Positions 1-7,555 of a DNA stretch of 36,751 nucleotides are shown here, in pieces. Numbering within the stretch: position 1 is the first letter of the stretch; every line of letters starts with the position of its first letter. Location: assembly GCA_937868025.1 (NCBI GenBank), contig CALMLJ010000656.1:1-36751 (forward strand), read 5' to 3'. Below the pieces are notes generated by a model. It saw only the letters and a program-made list of their open reading frames with translations, ran no database searches and had not been told where the DNA came from. The DNA comes from an uncultured Acidimicrobiaceae bacterium (GTDB lineage: Bacteria > Actinomycetota > Acidimicrobiia > Acidimicrobiales > Microtrichaceae). The translations under genes were made by a program, and so were the position numbers.

Positions 1-659
1 ACGTGGGTGAACGACGACGGGATCTCCTCGAGGTGATGGGTGACGAGCGCCAGCGGCGTGCCGTCGGCACCGATCGCGTCGAGGTCCGCCACGAACTCCT
101 CCCGGCCGGCGATGTCGAGGCCGGCAGTCGGCTCGTCGAGCAGCAGCAGTTCCGGGTCGGTCATGAGGGCTCGGGCCAGCTGCACCCGCTGCCGCTCACC
201 GCTCGACAGCGTCCCGAAGCGGTGCGTTGCCAGTCGGGCGATGCCGAGACGGTCGAGCGACGCCACGGCACGGGCCCGGTCGTCGTCGGTGTATTGGTGC
301 CACCACGGCTCGAGCGACGCGTTCAGCGCGCACATGACCACGTCGGAAGCGACGAGGTCGCGTCGGACCAGATCGACGAACGCCGAGCTGACGAATCCCA
401 CCCGTCGACGAAGTGACCGGACGTCGGTGCGTCCGAGCAACTCGCCGAGGACCCGGACCGAGCCGGTCGAGGGGTGGTCGTACAGCGCGGCGATGCGGAT
501 GAGCGAGGTCTTGCCGCACCCGTTGGCGCCGAGCACGACCCATCGTTCGTCGCGTTGCACGCTCCACGTGATGTCGGTGAGTACCTGGTCGTCGCCTCGG
601 CGCAGACCGACGTCGGTGAGCTCGAGGGCAGCATGGGTCGTCGGCGTGATGGGAGGCAT
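1..659 (-). CDS. ABC transporter ATP-binding protein (3' end missing)
   Basis: This is the nucleotide-binding subunit of an ABC system; its substrate is not evident. The ATG at 659-657 opens a frame that stays open to the left window edge, giving 219 complete codons. Visible in order are Walker A (GANGCGKTS), the signature LSSGERQRVQLARAL, Walker B LLLLDEPTAGLD, and an H-loop histidine in LVTHHLEEIP. An AGGATC purine stretch lies just upstream of the ATG. The next gene is divergent, so the interval 660-751 should hold promoters for both. The architecture resembles stand-alone ATPases of the ModF/YlmA kind, but no permease is visible to confirm a transport role. Assignment as an ABC ATPase is firm; the substrate is unknown. 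Confidence 0.9.
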   Translation of the reverse strand, partial: MPPITPTTHAALELTDVGLRRGDDQVLTDITWSVQRDERWVVLGANGCGKTSLIRIAALYDHPSTGSVRVLGELLGRTDVRSLRRRVGFVSSAFVDLVRRDLVASDVVMCALNASLEPWWHQYTDDDRARAVASLDRLGIARLATHRFGTLSSGERQRVQLARALMTDPELLLLDEPTAGLDIAGREEFVADLDAIGADGTPLALVTHHLEEIPSSFTH

Positions 660-751
660 TAGCGTGATCCTGACATGGCCGGCACCACACGACGACCACA
701 GCTACGGATGCACTCCGGAAGGCGGACACAGCCATCAGCGCGTTCCTAGGG

Positions 752-2056
752 TTGGCGGCCGTCCTCGTCCTGGTGGCGGCCACAGCGTTCTTCGTGGCGG
801 TCGAGTTCTCCTTGGTGGCCGTCGACCGTAACGAGGTCGAGATCGCCGCCGGTGGTGGTGACAAGCGCGCCGCCATGGTGTCGGCGTCGCTCAAACGGCT
901 GTCGTTCCACCTCTCGGGTGTCCAGCTCGGCATCACGGTGTGCTCGGTCGGCATCGGTGTGCTCGCCGAGCCCAACGTCGCGTCCTTGCTCCGCTCACCG
1001 ATCGAGGCGATCGTCGGCGCGGCGAACGCCGAGACCGTGTCGGTCCTCTTGGCGCTGCTCATCGCGACGGTGGTCCAGATGGTCGTGGGTGAGCTCGTGC
1101 CCAAGGCGATCGCGGTGGCACGCCCGCTCGGCACCGCCCGCTTCCTTGCCCCCGCCGAGCGCGCGTACTCCGGTGTGTTCCGGCCGGTCATCGTGTTGTT
1201 CGGCGGGACCGCCGACGCGCTCGTGCGCCGCCTCGGGGTGGAGCCCACCGAGGAACTGAGCCAGGTCCGGTCGCGCCACGAGCTGGCGAAGCTCGTCGAG
1301 TCGTCGGGCGCCCAGGGGAGCCTCCAGCCGGCCGAGGTCGAGCTGCTCACCCGCACGTTCCGGTTCCGCGACAAGGACGCGGCCGAGGCCCTCACGCCGC
1401 GGACGGCCGTCGTGGCCCTGTCGGTCGCCGATTGCGGCGCCGATCTGCGGCAGCGGTCGGCCGAGACCGGGTTCAGTCGCTTCCTGCTCTACGGCGCCGA
1501 TCTCGACGACGTCGTCGGCCTCGTGCACGTGAAGGCCCTGTTCGACATCGAACCGGAGCGTCGCGACACCGTTCCGCTCGTCGAGCTCCGCACCGACGTC
1601 CTCGTCGTCCCCGAATCGCGACCGCTCGACGGCCTCCTCCTCGAGATGCGCGCCTCCCGGGTGTACCTCGCCGTGGTGCTCGACGAATACGGCGGCACCG
1701 CCGGCATCATCACGCTCGAAGACCTGCTCGAGGAGATCGTCGGCGAGATCGACGACGAGCACGACCAGGCCACGGACCGCGCTCCGGTGTGGAGCTGGGG
1801 TGGCACGTCGGTCCTCGCCGGACGGCTGAGCCTCGACGAGGTGTACGACTCGACCAAGCTCCGGCTCCCCGAGGGCGACTACGAGACGCTCGCGGGCTTC
1901 GTGCTCGACCAGCTCGGGCACATCCCCGAGGTCGGTGACGGATTCACCTACGAGAACTGGTCGATCGACGTGCTGGAGATGGACCGCCACCGGATCGCCA
2001 GCGTGCGACTCGTGCAGACGATCCGTCCCGACGACGAGCCCGAGGGGCGCTCGTGA
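752..2056 (+). CDS. CNNM/DUF21-CBS-CorC_HlyC membrane protein
   Basis: This is a predicted membrane protein of the CNNM/HlyC-CorC family, members of which are linked to divalent cation (Mg2+/Co2+) export or homeostasis; the hemolysin name is historical. The 434 residues hold an N-terminal DUF21 domain with several membrane segments (about 1-175, beginning next to [12 protein letters not shown]). A CBS pair follows (about 195-320, with [26 protein letters not shown]), then a C-terminal CorC_HlyC domain (about 340-425). The start is uncertain. TTG at 752 matches the N-terminus of the downstream paralogue within two residues but has no Shine-Dalgarno sequence. A GGAAGG at 717-722 would instead suit an unusual ATC at 734. 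The stop overlaps the next start by 4 nt (GTGA), so the two paralogues are probably co-translated and may pair. Confidence 0.88.
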   Translation: MAAVLVLVAATAFFVAVEFSLVAVDRNEVEIAAGGGDKRAAMVSASLKRLSFHLSGVQLGITVCSVGIGVLAEPNVASLLRSPIEAIVGAANAETVSVLLALLIATVVQMVVGELVPKAIAVARPLGTARFLAPAERAYSGVFRPVIVLFGGTADALVRRLGVEPTEELSQVRSRHELAKLVESSGAQGSLQPAEVELLTRTFRFRDKDAAEALTPRTAVVALSVADCGADLRQRSAETGFSRFLLYGADLDDVVGLVHVKALFDIEPERRDTVPLVELRTDVLVVPESRPLDGLLLEMRASRVYLAVVLDEYGGTAGIITLEDLLEEIVGEIDDEHDQATDRAPVWSWGGTSVLAGRLSLDEVYDSTKLRLPEGDYETLAGFVLDQLGHIPEVGDGFTYENWSIDVLEMDRHRIASVRLVQTIRPDDEPEGRS

Positions 2057-3078
2057 CGCTCTTCGCGGCGATCGTGCTCATTCTGGCGAACGGGTTCTTC
2101 GTGGCGGTCGAGTTCGCCCTGTTGGCGTCGCTCCGGAGTCGCATCGAGGAGGAGTCGGGAAAGCTTCGCGGGCGGCTCGCGCTCCGGTCGATGGGCCGGC
2201 TCGGCACTGTGCTCGCCGGCACCCAGCTCGGCGTGACGCTCGCTTCGCTGGCCCTGGGCTCGGTGGCCGAACCGGCAGCGGACCGGTTCCTCGTGAGCCT
2301 CTTCCACTCGGTGAACATCCCCGAGTCGTTCGCCGAGCCGATCGCCCTCGTGATCGCCCTCGCGATCGTGGTGTTCTTCCACCTGGTGGTGGGGGAGATG
2401 GTCCCCAAGTCGATTGCGCTCGCGCAGCCCGAGCGCACGCTGCTCATGCTCTCGATCCCGGCGTCGGGGTTCGTGTGGATCTTCCGGCCGGTCATCTGGG
2501 TCCTCAACCGGCTGGCGTTCCTCGGCTCACGGCTGTTCGGCGTGGAGCCGGCCGACGAGTTGCGGTCGACGGCGAGTGCCGCCGAGCTCGGCCTCATGAT
2601 CCAGGAGTCGCGCGAGGAGGGGCTGCTCGAGGACGGCGACCACGAGCTGCTCACCGCTGCGCTCGGCTTCCTCGAACGCGCGTCGGCGGAGGTCATGGTG
2701 CCCCGTGACGAGATCGTCGCGATCCAACGGTCGGCTTCGGTGGCCGACGCAGAGGAGGTCATGCGTTCGAGCGGGCACAGCCGGGTGCTCATCTTGGGTC
2801 GCGACGTCGACGACGTCCTCGGGTTCGTCCACGCCAAGGATCTTCTGCGGCTCCCGATGGACGCGCGCGACCGGCCGGTGCCGCTCGATACCGTCCGCAT
2901 GATGCTCACGGTCCCGCCCGAGCGTGGTCTCGGCGAGGTGCTGCTGGCGATGCGGCGGGCCCGTCGCCACGTCGCCGTCGTCAGCGACGAGCACCGGCAC
3001 ACGGTGGGCATGGTCACGATGGAGGACGTCCTCGAGGCCATCGTCGGTGACATCATCGACGAGTCCGACCAGGAGTAG
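2053..3078 (+). CDS. CNNM/DUF21-CBS membrane protein, short paralogue
   Basis: This is the second CNNM-type protein, overlapping the first by 4 nt at its GTG start. Its 341 residues carry a DUF21 membrane domain (about 1-170, with FFVAVEFALLASLRSR near the N-terminus). A CBS pair follows (about 190-335, ending in MVTMEDVLEAIVGDIIDE). The protein stops right after the second CBS motif, so it lacks the C-terminal CorC_HlyC domain of its neighbour. Tandem CNNM genes, one with and one without that domain, are common in actinobacteria. A hetero-oligomeric transporter is plausible but inferred. Confidence 0.88.
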   Translation: MTLFAAIVLILANGFFVAVEFALLASLRSRIEEESGKLRGRLALRSMGRLGTVLAGTQLGVTLASLALGSVAEPAADRFLVSLFHSVNIPESFAEPIALVIALAIVVFFHLVVGEMVPKSIALAQPERTLLMLSIPASGFVWIFRPVIWVLNRLAFLGSRLFGVEPADELRSTASAAELGLMIQESREEGLLEDGDHELLTAALGFLERASAEVMVPRDEIVAIQRSASVADAEEVMRSSGHSRVLILGRDVDDVLGFVHAKDLLRLPMDARDRPVPLDTVRMMLTVPPERGLGEVLLAMRRARRHVAVVSDEHRHTVGMVTMEDVLEAIVGDIIDESDQE

Positions 3079-3097
3079 GCCAACAGGGGGAGCGACC

Positions 3098-4459
3098 ATG
3101 GGTGACGATCGGGGAGCCGCGCTCGGCGAGGCGTTGGCGGCTGTCGTCGGCGGGGAGGTCTCGGGGCTCGTCCGCTTGTCGGGCGGCGCCAGCCGTGAGA
3201 CCTGGTCGTTCGACGCTGCCGACCGGGGGTACGTCCTCCAGCGCCGACGCCCCGGCACGAGCGACTTGAGCGGTGACGTCGGGCTCGAGGCCGACCTGCT
3301 GCGCGCCGCCGCGGCGGTCGGCGTCGCGGTGCCGTCGGTCGTCGCGTCGGGCAGCGGGGACACCGACGGACTGGGTGCGCCGTGGATGGTGTGCGACCGT
3401 GTCGACGGTGAAGCGCTGCCTCGACGCCTGCTGAGCGACGACGCGTTCGCCGGGGTCCGCGGACAGCTCGCGTTCGAGTGCGGCGCCGCGCTCGCCCGCA
3501 TCCACACGATCGACGTCGCGCCGTTCGGTGATCGGCTGGTCGCCGACGACCACATCGCCCGCCTTCGTGACGTGCTCGACCTCGTCTCCGGCCACCATCC
3601 GGCCCTCGAGGCCGGCTTCCGTCACCTCGAGGTGCGGCCACCTCCTGAGCGACCGGTGGCGCTCGTGCACGGCGACTTCCGCACCGGGAACCTCCTCGTG
3701 CGCCCCGACACCGACCCCCGTCCCGGCCTCGCCGCCGTGCTCGACTGGGAGCTCGCCCACCTCGGCAACCCGATCGAGGACCTGGGCTGGTTCTGCGTCC
3801 GGGCGTGGCGGTTCGGTGCCCCGCACCGCGCCGGAGGTTTCGGTGCCGCCGAGGAGCTGCTCGACGGCTATGCGTCGGTCTCGGGTGACACCATCGATGC
3901 TGCCGAGCTCGACTGGTGGGAGCTGTTCGGCACGCTCCGGTGGGGAGTCATCTGCGCCGTCCAGGCCGAGAGCCACCTGAGCGGCGCGGTCCGTTCGGTC
4001 GAGCTCGCCACGATCGGCCGGCGCGCCTGTGAGAACGAGTACGACGCGCTCGCCCTGATGGGGGCGAGCAGTCCCCACACCGAACCGCCCGCTCCGTCAG
4101 CCGCCCGCACTGTCCACGACCGCCCCACGGCCGCCGAACTGATCGAGGCGGTGCGGGAGTTCCTCGAGACCGATGTCATGGGGTCGACCGAGGGTCGCGT
4201 CCGCTTCCACGCCCGGGTCGCGGCGAACGCGCTGGCGATCGTCGAGCGGGAACTCGCCGCTGGAACCGCCGCCGCGGATGGTCACGGCTGGCGACTCGCC
4301 GCGCTCGGCGTCGCCGACGACGCCCAGCTCGCCGGCGCGATTCGCGCCGGCGACCTCGACGACCGGTGGGACGACGTCGTCACCGCGCTCGCCGCGACGG
4401 CGCTCGACAAGGTCCGCGTCGCGAACCCCCGGTACCTGCGGGTCTCCGACGTGGTCTGA
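3098..4459 (+). CDS. Aminoglycoside phosphotransferase (APH) family kinase-like protein with C-terminal extension
   Basis: This is a small-molecule kinase fold of the APH/choline-kinase type, 453 residues. The ATG at 3098 follows AGGGGGAGCG at 3085-3094, a good ribosome binding site; the frame extends further upstream but into the previous gene. Seen are a Gly-rich N-lobe (RLSGGASRETWSF), the Brenner catalytic motif VHGDFRTGNLLV (about residues 190-201), and the metal-binding VLDWELAHLGNPIEDLGW (about 214-231). Residues 345-450 form a helical C-terminal region resembling the DUF6285 domain that accompanies such kinases. Relatives lie beside acyl-CoA dehydrogenases (the ACAD10/11 kinase type), so the substrate may be a hydroxy-acyl or other small alcohol rather than an antibiotic. 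Nothing here supports a resistance role. Confidence 0.85.
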   Translation: MGDDRGAALGEALAAVVGGEVSGLVRLSGGASRETWSFDAADRGYVLQRRRPGTSDLSGDVGLEADLLRAAAAVGVAVPSVVASGSGDTDGLGAPWMVCDRVDGEALPRRLLSDDAFAGVRGQLAFECGAALARIHTIDVAPFGDRLVADDHIARLRDVLDLVSGHHPALEAGFRHLEVRPPPERPVALVHGDFRTGNLLVRPDTDPRPGLAAVLDWELAHLGNPIEDLGWFCVRAWRFGAPHRAGGFGAAEELLDGYASVSGDTIDAAELDWWELFGTLRWGVICAVQAESHLSGAVRSVELATIGRRACENEYDALALMGASSPHTEPPAPSAARTVHDRPTAAELIEAVREFLETDVMGSTEGRVRFHARVAANALAIVERELAAGTAAADGHGWRLAALGVADDAQLAGAIRAGDLDDRWDDVVTALAATALDKVRVANPRYLRVSDVV

Positions 4460-4488
4460 CGGGCCGTCAGAAACGAGCCGTCCGTCAG
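4456..4488. repeat. Inverted repeat overlapping the kinase stop codon
   Basis: CTGACGG (4456-4462) and CCGTCAG (4464-4470) form a near-continuous palindrome that includes the stop codon TGA. A second CCGTCAG lies at 4482-4488. The first arm can pair with either copy. There is no U-tract. It could be a weak terminator or an operator for the next gene. Confidence 0.35.
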
Positions 4489-4489
4489 G

Positions 4490-4519
4490 TTGGCGTCGCG
4501 GGGGTTCCTTCGCCACAAT
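4490..4519 (+). promoter_or_regulatory. Candidate promoter giving a leaderless transcript
   Basis: A TTGGCG (4490-4495) and a CACAAT (4514-4519) are separated by 18 nt. The -10-like box ends 7 nt before the ATG at 4527. No Shine-Dalgarno sequence fits in that space, so transcription probably starts at or next to the A of the ATG. Confidence 0.5.
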
Positions 4520-4526
4520 CTCGCTC

Positions 4527-5186
4527 ATGCAAATCGGCGTCTTGGGTGGTACGGGTCCTGCAGGAAGCGGCTTGGCCGTGCGACTGGCTTCGGCCGGCTT
4601 CGACGTGGTCATCGGATCGCGGTCCAAGTACCGGGCGCTCGAGGTCCGCGACAAGCTGCACGCCAAGTGGGAGGACTACAACCTTCCGCTCAACGCCGGT
4701 GACAACGAGGCGGCCGCGCTGGCCGACGTCGTGGTGGTCGCCACCCCGTGGGACGCGGCAGCAGTGACGGTCTCGGAGGTTGCAACCCAGCTCCGCGGCA
4801 AGGTGGTCATCTCGATGGCCAACGCGCTCGCCAAGGTCGGCCACGAGTTCCAGCCCCTCGTTCCGCCGCGCGGTTCGGTGGCCGCCTCGGTACAGGCCGC
4901 GGTGCCGAAGTCGCTCGTCGCAGCGGCCATGCACCACGTGCCGGCCAAGGAACTCGGCGATATTCGTCATCCCTGCATCAGCGACGTGCTGGTGTGCTCC
5001 GATCACCCGTCGGCCACGGCGACCACGATCGACATCGTGTCCCAGCTGCCCGACCTGCGTCCGCTCGACGCCGGCGAGCTGTCCAACGCGGCACCGATCG
5101 AGGCGTTCGCCGCGGTGCTGCTGCAGGTCAACATGAAGTACAAGACCCGCGTCGCCATCCGCTTCACCGGCCTCGACGACATCTGA
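4527..5186 (+). CDS. npdG: NADPH-dependent F420 reductase-like protein
   Basis: The 219-residue protein is predicted to move hydride between NADP(H) and coenzyme F420, supplying reduced F420 to F420-dependent enzymes in the cytoplasm. The Rossmann fold starts at residue 1 with MQIGVLGGTGPAGSGLA, a Gly-rich dinucleotide loop. VVIGSRS follows at the second strand, where family members contact the NADP 2'-phosphate. VVVATPWDA and the C-terminal APIEAFAAVLLQVNMKYKT region match the Fno/NpdG family. ATG at 4527 is chosen because the frame upstream is coding sequence of the previous gene in another frame and the Rossmann strand starts immediately. An LLM-class oxidoreductase at 26116 could use the same cofactor. 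Confidence 0.85.
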   Translation: MQIGVLGGTGPAGSGLAVRLASAGFDVVIGSRSKYRALEVRDKLHAKWEDYNLPLNAGDNEAAALADVVVVATPWDAAAVTVSEVATQLRGKVVISMANALAKVGHEFQPLVPPRGSVAASVQAAVPKSLVAAAMHHVPAKELGDIRHPCISDVLVCSDHPSATATTIDIVSQLPDLRPLDAGELSNAAPIEAFAAVLLQVNMKYKTRVAIRFTGLDDI

Positions 5187-5299
5187 CTCATTGGCCTCGG
5201 CCACCTGCGCTGAGGTTCGCTCCCGACTCCGTCGAGAGCTTCTCTGACGCTTCGGTACCTCGGCTGATCCGGGTTACCGGAGCAACGCCGGTCGGGGTG

Positions 5300-5305
5300 T
5301 AACTT
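5300..5305 (+). promoter_or_regulatory. Candidate -10 box for mshC
   Basis: TAACTT ends 8 nt before the GTG at 5314, a spacing expected for a leaderless or near-leaderless transcript. A convincing -35 is not seen. The rest of the interval 5187-5299 shows no gene. Confidence 0.35.
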
Positions 5306-5313
5306 CGGAGGCC

Positions 5314-6441
5314 GTGCGCCTCTTCGACACCGCCCGCCAGGAGATCGTCCCGTTCGAGGTTGGTCCCGTGGTGTCGCTGTACACCTGTGGCATCACGCCG
5401 TACGACTCGACGCACCTCGGGCACGCTGCGACGTACCTCGGCTACGACGTGCTGCAGCGTCGGCTGCGTGACCTGGGCCACGAGACGCGGTGCGTCCGCA
5501 ACGTCACCGATGTCGACGATTCGATCCTCGGCAAGGCCCGCGAGATCGGGGTGCACTACCTCGACCTCGCGGCGGCGGAGATCGCGCGTTTCGACAACGA
5601 CATGGTCACCCTCGAGACCATCCCGAGCTACTCCGAGCCGCGGGCCACGTCGGCCATCCCCGACATCCGCGGGTTCATCGGTATGGTCCTCGATGAGGGC
5701 TACGCCTACCAGGCCGGGGGCGCCGTCTACTTCGAGGTCTCGAAGTTCCCCAAGTTCGGCACGATCAGCAACTACACCCGCGACGACATGCTGGCCTTCG
5801 CTGCCGAGCGCGGGGGCAACGTCGACGATCCCCACAAGCGTGATCCGCTCGACTTCATCCTGTGGCAGCCGTCGCTGCCCGACGAACCGGCGTGGGACTC
5901 GCTGTGGGGTCCCGGTCGTCCCGGTTGGCACATCGAGTGTTCGGCGCTGTGCCTTCGTGAGCTCGGCACCACGATCGACCTGCACGGCGGCGGCTCCGAC
6001 CTGATCTTCCCGCACCACGAGTGCGAGGCGGCGCAGTCCGAGGCGGCGACCGGCGAGCCGCTCGTCCGGCACTGGATGCACCAGGCGATGGTGTCGATGG
6101 ACGGCGAGAAGATGTCCAAGTCGCTCGGCAACCTGGTGTTCGTGTCCGACCTCGTGAAGGACTGGGACCCTCGGGCGATCCGCCTGACGGTGGTCTCACA
6201 CCACTACCGCGAGCCGTGGGAGTGGAACGACTCGCTGATGCCGACCAACGACGAGCGCCTTCGAGCCTGGGTTGCCGCCGGCAACGGCAGCGGCGCCCTC
6301 GACGAGGTGCGGGCCGCGCTCGACGAGGACCTCGACACGCCCGGTGCCATCGAAGCGATCGATCGTGCGGCGGCGAAGGGGCTCGGGGTCAGTGAGGCTG
6401 CTGCCCTGCTCGGTGTCGTCACCGACCGTCCGGTGATCTGA
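5314..6441 (+). CDS. mshC: Cysteine:glucosaminyl-inositol ligase-like (MshC), class I synthetase fold
   Basis: MshC joins cysteine to GlcN-Ins with ATP, the third step of mycothiol synthesis in the cytoplasm. The 375-residue protein has the class I nucleotide-binding motif HLGH at residues 34-37, KMSKS near 267, and likely zinc ligands C25, the Cys of WHIECSA and the His of FPHHE. The diagnostic N-terminal string is CGITPYDSTHLGHAATYLGYD. MshC has CGITPYDATHLGHAATY here, whereas cysteinyl-tRNA synthetase normally has CGPTVYD. CysS (about 460 aa) also carries a C-terminal anticodon-binding part that is absent. At 375 aa it is shorter than mycobacterial MshC (a little over 410). A CysS paralogue of other function remains possible, but MshC is favoured. 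Confidence 0.8.
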   Translation: MRLFDTARQEIVPFEVGPVVSLYTCGITPYDSTHLGHAATYLGYDVLQRRLRDLGHETRCVRNVTDVDDSILGKAREIGVHYLDLAAAEIARFDNDMVTLETIPSYSEPRATSAIPDIRGFIGMVLDEGYAYQAGGAVYFEVSKFPKFGTISNYTRDDMLAFAAERGGNVDDPHKRDPLDFILWQPSLPDEPAWDSLWGPGRPGWHIECSALCLRELGTTIDLHGGGSDLIFPHHECEAAQSEAATGEPLVRHWMHQAMVSMDGEKMSKSLGNLVFVSDLVKDWDPRAIRLTVVSHHYREPWEWNDSLMPTNDERLRAWVAAGNGSGALDEVRAALDEDLDTPGAIEAIDRAAAKGLGVSEAAALLGVVTDRPVI

Positions 6442-6445
6442 GATC

Positions 6446-6460
6446 TGAGACAGGGTCTCA
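6446..6460. terminator. Short hairpin after mshC
   Basis: TGAGAC and GTCTCA flank a 3-nt AGG loop five bases after the mshC stop. There is no U-tract, so termination is only possible. The rest of 6461-6625 holds no gene. Confidence 0.3.
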
Positions 6461-6529
6461 CGCGCGACCCCGGTCGCACGCGGTAGACAGTCGTAAAGGA
6501 ACGGCTCGGAAATGGTGGGTTCTGAGCCC

Positions 6530-6551
6530 CTTCACACGTTGTTCACCGGAA
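6530..6551 (+). promoter_or_regulatory. Two PHO-box-like 11-nt units upstream of plsC
   Basis: CTTCACACGTT (6530-6540) is followed directly by GTTCACCGGAA (6541-6551). The second matches the GTTCACC core of actinobacterial PhoP direct repeats exactly and the first at five of seven positions. A CACAAT at 6579-6584 could be the -10 box. This is suggestive only; GTTCACC also occurs by chance in GC-rich coding sequence. Confidence 0.25.
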
Positions 6552-6625
6552 GTCGCAGCATCGGTGCTTGATCTTGAGCACAATGGACCGACGAGACAAC
6601 GAGACGAGCGAGGAAGGGGGACACG

Positions 6626-7459
6626 ATGACGGTGAAGGAAGCGGGACAGATCCAGGGGCTTGCCAAGGCCGTCCTGAGCCCCGTGTTCAAGTTCGCGTGG
6701 CGGGTTCGCACCGAGGGGCTCGAGAAGGTGCCGGCCTCCGGCGGCGCAATCCTCGCCCCCAACCACACGTCCGTGCTCGATTCGTTCTTCCTGCCGCTCG
6801 TGGTCGGGCGCGCCATGACCTACGTCGGCAAGGCCGAGTACATGGACGACTGGAAGACCAAGTACCTCTTCCCGGCGATGGGCATGATCCCGATCGACCG
6901 GTCCGGTGGAGATGCGTCGTCGCGGGCGCTCGACGCCGCCGTCGGGGTGCTCGAACGCGGTGAGCTGTTCGGCATCTATCCCGAGGGCACCCGCTCCCGC
7001 AGCGGCAAGCTCCACAAGGGCCACACCGGCGTCGCCCGGATCGCACTCCGGGCCAACGCCCCGATCGTCCCCGTCGGCATCATCGGCGCCGTCGAGGTGC
7101 AGCCGCCCGACGCCAAGTTCCCGCGGCCGTTCATGGAGGTGCTGATTCGTTTCGGCGATCCCATCGACGTGTCCCGCTACCGCGACCGTGCCAACGACCG
7201 ACTGGTGTTGCGCCAACTCACCGACGAGCTCATGTACTCGATCCGCGACCTCTCCGGTCAGGAGTACGTCGACACGTACGCCACCAAGACGCACGAGACG
7301 ATGCCGGCGGAGTCCACGCACATCGTGACGCCCGAACCGAATGTCGAGGCCCTGCCTCCGCTCGTCGAGAAGGTGCCGTCGCTCACGACCGAGGCAGCCC
7401 AGCCGCGGTCGTCCACGGCGGTGCTGCAGTCCCGGCCGCTCGTCGACCTGTCGTTCTAG
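6626..7459 (+). CDS. plsC: 1-acyl-sn-glycerol-3-phosphate acyltransferase family protein (PlsC)
   Basis: The enzyme is predicted to acylate lysophosphatidic acid or a related lysolipid at the inner membrane face. The ATG at 6626 follows a GAGGAAGGGGG stretch, a strong ribosome binding site. Motif I, NHTSVLD, begins at residue 46 (His and Asp of the HX4D catalytic pair). Motif III, EGTRSRSG, begins near residue 120. Motif IV is seen as APIVPVGIIG. The acyltransferase domain ends near residue 210, and a 65-residue low-complexity tail rich in Pro, Thr and Ser follows, with no recognised domain. Substrate specificity cannot be read from the sequence. Confidence 0.88.
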   Translation: MTVKEAGQIQGLAKAVLSPVFKFAWRVRTEGLEKVPASGGAILAPNHTSVLDSFFLPLVVGRAMTYVGKAEYMDDWKTKYLFPAMGMIPIDRSGGDASSRALDAAVGVLERGELFGIYPEGTRSRSGKLHKGHTGVARIALRANAPIVPVGIIGAVEVQPPDAKFPRPFMEVLIRFGDPIDVSRYRDRANDRLVLRQLTDELMYSIRDLSGQEYVDTYATKTHETMPAESTHIVTPEPNVEALPPLVEKVPSLTTEAAQPRSSTAVLQSRPLVDLSF

Positions 7460-7555
7460 CCCGACGTCGTCGCCCCGGCCGGGCCCTCGACAGCGGCCAC
7501 CAACAGCGCCATCGGGACCCGGCCGCGGCTGATCTCAGCGCGCCGCCGCCTCGCG

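Noticed and set aside
196..1395. Long minus-strand frame across the ABC/CNNM divergent region
   Set aside because: It covers two well-supported genes in other frames, has Arg/Ser/Thr-rich content and no domain. The real ABC ATPase uses a different minus frame starting at 659.
3098..4459. Aminoglycoside resistance determinant
   Set aside because: The APH fold is shared by many metabolic kinases. The C-terminal extension and chromosomal housekeeping context argue against a resistance gene.
5314..6441. Cysteinyl-tRNA synthetase
   Set aside because: CGITPYD instead of CGPTVYD and absence of the C-terminal tRNA-binding part favour MshC, though the families are related.
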